A stretch of DNA of 38,202 nt, taken from contig LRSR01005021.1 of assembly GCA_001579985.1 (NCBI GenBank), forward strand, positions 1 through 38,202, read 5' to 3'. The DNA comes from Hypsibius dujardini (taxonomy: Eukaryota > Tardigrada > Eutardigrada > Parachela > Hypsibiidae). The position numbers were made by a program, and so were the translations under genes. Shown piece after piece: positions 36,525 through 38,202 of the stretch (the first letter of the stretch is position 1; each line of letters starts with the position of its first letter). A model generated the notes under the pieces. The model had not been told where the DNA came from and did no database searches. It saw only the letters and a program-made list of their open reading frames with translations.

Positions 36525-38202
36525 TCCTCCCCCAATAAAATTACTGGTTCTTACGTGAAAACTGCTGGAAAGATCATCTGATTAACATTACTGGAGTTAG
36601 AAATAGGAACGACGTTCCAATATAGGATAAGAATATTGCCGCAGAAAGCGGTGAAATATTCTGGTAGAACCATCATGGCAAGAACAGACAATAGTATTAT
36701 TGAGCAAGCTGACTATCATATTTGTGAGATGCTAGAAGTCATCTATCATAAAAATTTTGTAAAAAATGATGAGCACCACCAGAGACTGATGACAACCCCT
36801 AATCCATATAAGGAGGGGCGAGATCAAGCTGTACCGGCGCGCCGGCGAACAGACATACCGCATTTGCATCACGTCTACATGCCACGGAACATTCAGTTGT
36901 GGCCTTTAACACCATATTGATTTTATGGCGTTATTAGCTCAAAAATGTGGAAGGTGAGCTCCAGACACAACGTCTAGACCATTGAAAGGGGGTGGGGTGT
37001 TGGATCAATATCGATAAGACTGCCGTTTTTCCCTCCATCTCCTCCTCCGTTCCTCTTCCATTCCCCTCCACCTTGATCGAATAGTCTTTGATTTCCTCCC
37101 ACTTGACTAGCGGTGCACGTCCAAATGGGAAGGCCAGACAGATTAAATAAGCCAGGTCTTGAGCGAACAGGCGCTCTTGTGTATCTTGTATTGTTATCCC
37201 AAAGCGGGACGCGGTACTCTTACGTAGGTGCTTAAATACTTGTACAGTCAGACAGACAGATTGTCCAGTTCCTTTTGTGCTATTTTCCAATTATTTGCAC
37301 GTAACGGAAACTCGTCCACAGTTACGTGTGTTCCAACCCGTGAATCTTACAAATAGGAATATGCATGTGCATAGTATGACAAGACGAGACAAGGAAGGAA
37401 CAGCCTAAAAAACTGAACCAGTAGCCCCCAGGTATTTCGCGAACTCTTGCGGCCATACAATTACTCTAACCAAAGTAAGGAACAACTCGGACCAGTGGCC
37501 TAACAGATTCGGTTGAACGGGAGTGTCGAGCCCACTCGCCAGCAGTGCTCACATGGATGCGTTAATGAACACCGCATATAGAAGGGGTAAGTTTGGCTCC
37601 CTAACGGGTTTTTGTGCGAACAGGAACTCTGTTCTTAGGAGGATCGCGCAAGCCTGCACTCCAAGTCCAAATAGTCAATGGTCAATGGTCAATGGTCAAG
37701 TCAACAAATAACTAACTCCAGATTGTGAACATGACAAGCTTAGTGCAAAAAGGAACAAGTTATGTGATGGAACATGGGCGCGCCGGTGGTCCGTAGCGTC
37801 AGGTAACTGTAAGGCAGTGGACGAAGCCGGGTGAGCAATTGAGATGGGTAAAACGTCGGAGCGACGTCAAGCCCCATTTCTTATGTCTGACCGGGGGCTT
37901 GCGCGACCTAATAGGGCAGTTCGCGCGAAAGGAACAAAAGGAACAGTGAGGACAGAAATGCATTTCATGCTTGAAGTCAATCGAGAAAAAATCGTTTAGA
38001 TCGCGCAAGCCCGGACCTGACTGTTGTCCGTTGCATTACAAAAAGTTAAGTTAAGTTGTCTTTTCCTTATATCAATAAACAAGAAATGTCGGTTCCTTTA
38101 CTCGAAGAACAGAGCTGACAAGGGAAGCGAACGGTAGTTGACACGCCGATCTGTCTGAATTTTTTATTTCAAATAGTGGACTAAATTAATAGATTTTAGC
38201 AA
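36525..38202. other. POC5 5' flank and gene-free right end
   Basis: The first bases are the POC5 5'UTR and promoter side. A 94-codon plus-strand frame (36636-36920, starting MPQKAVKYSG) has no recognised domain or splice context and I do not call it. At 37672-37697 a GTCAATG unit is repeated about three times. The motif TCGCGCAAGCC occurs at 37644-37654 and 38001-38011 and inverted at 37896-37906, perhaps pieces of a dispersed repeat. Nothing else was identified. Confidence 0.4.

Noticed and set aside
36636-36920. 94-codon plus-strand frame
   Set aside because: No domain, no paralogue in the window and no splice or promoter context; left uncalled.
36934-37290. 118-codon minus-strand frame
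   Set aside because: Unrecognised sequence without supporting context; chance open frame is likely.

Overview
The window is animal nuclear DNA. Its genes are broken by many short introns with GT-AG borders and consistent phases. Intergenic and intronic DNA is full of simple repeats, and the recognisable proteins are metazoan: an HR3/ROR nuclear receptor, a POC5 centriole protein and a GKAP/HURP-domain spindle protein. The HR3-type receptor fits an ecdysozoan or other protostome. The compact introns and mid-range GC would suit a tardigrade, but nothing here proves the species. No tRNA, rRNA, CRISPR array or prokaryotic operon was seen.

Layout, left to right. (1) A fold-back repeat at 7-180, then a CCAAT-box cluster at 468-532. 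(2) A plus-strand, seven-coding-exon DLGAP5/HURP-like gene at 1647-6105, predicted 611 aa. (3) A decayed minus-strand ankyrin/SOCS-box gene at about 7036-8330. (4) The HR3/ROR gene, plus strand. The proximal first coding exon is at 20168 and the stop is at 24088, predicted 576 aa. A distal alternative first exon at 10391-10421 and another candidate at 16230-16293 splice in the same phase onto the DNA-binding-domain exon, so the roughly 10 kb of apparently empty DNA between is probably the HR3 promoter/intron region. (5) Three minus-strand paralogues of a small PPxY-containing membrane protein at 25693-26597, 28556-29338 and 30615-31387. The last two lie in a recent tandem duplication of about 1.1 kb. 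Two inverted-repeat mobile elements sit among these genes, one with a paralogous empty site. (6) A minus-strand, seven-coding-exon POC5 gene at 32722-36524, predicted 698 aa. (7) A right flank without a recognisable gene.

The genes do not form a pathway. Two, HURP-like and POC5, belong to the spindle/centriole machinery, but they are about 27 kb apart and probably neighbours by chance. The most informative observations are the multi-start architecture of HR3, with candidate ecdysone and ROR response elements inside its own gene, and the expanding PPxY membrane-protein cluster with its mobile elements. All exon models were built by eye from reading frame, splice-site sequence and phase agreement. 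No alignment or transcript was available.
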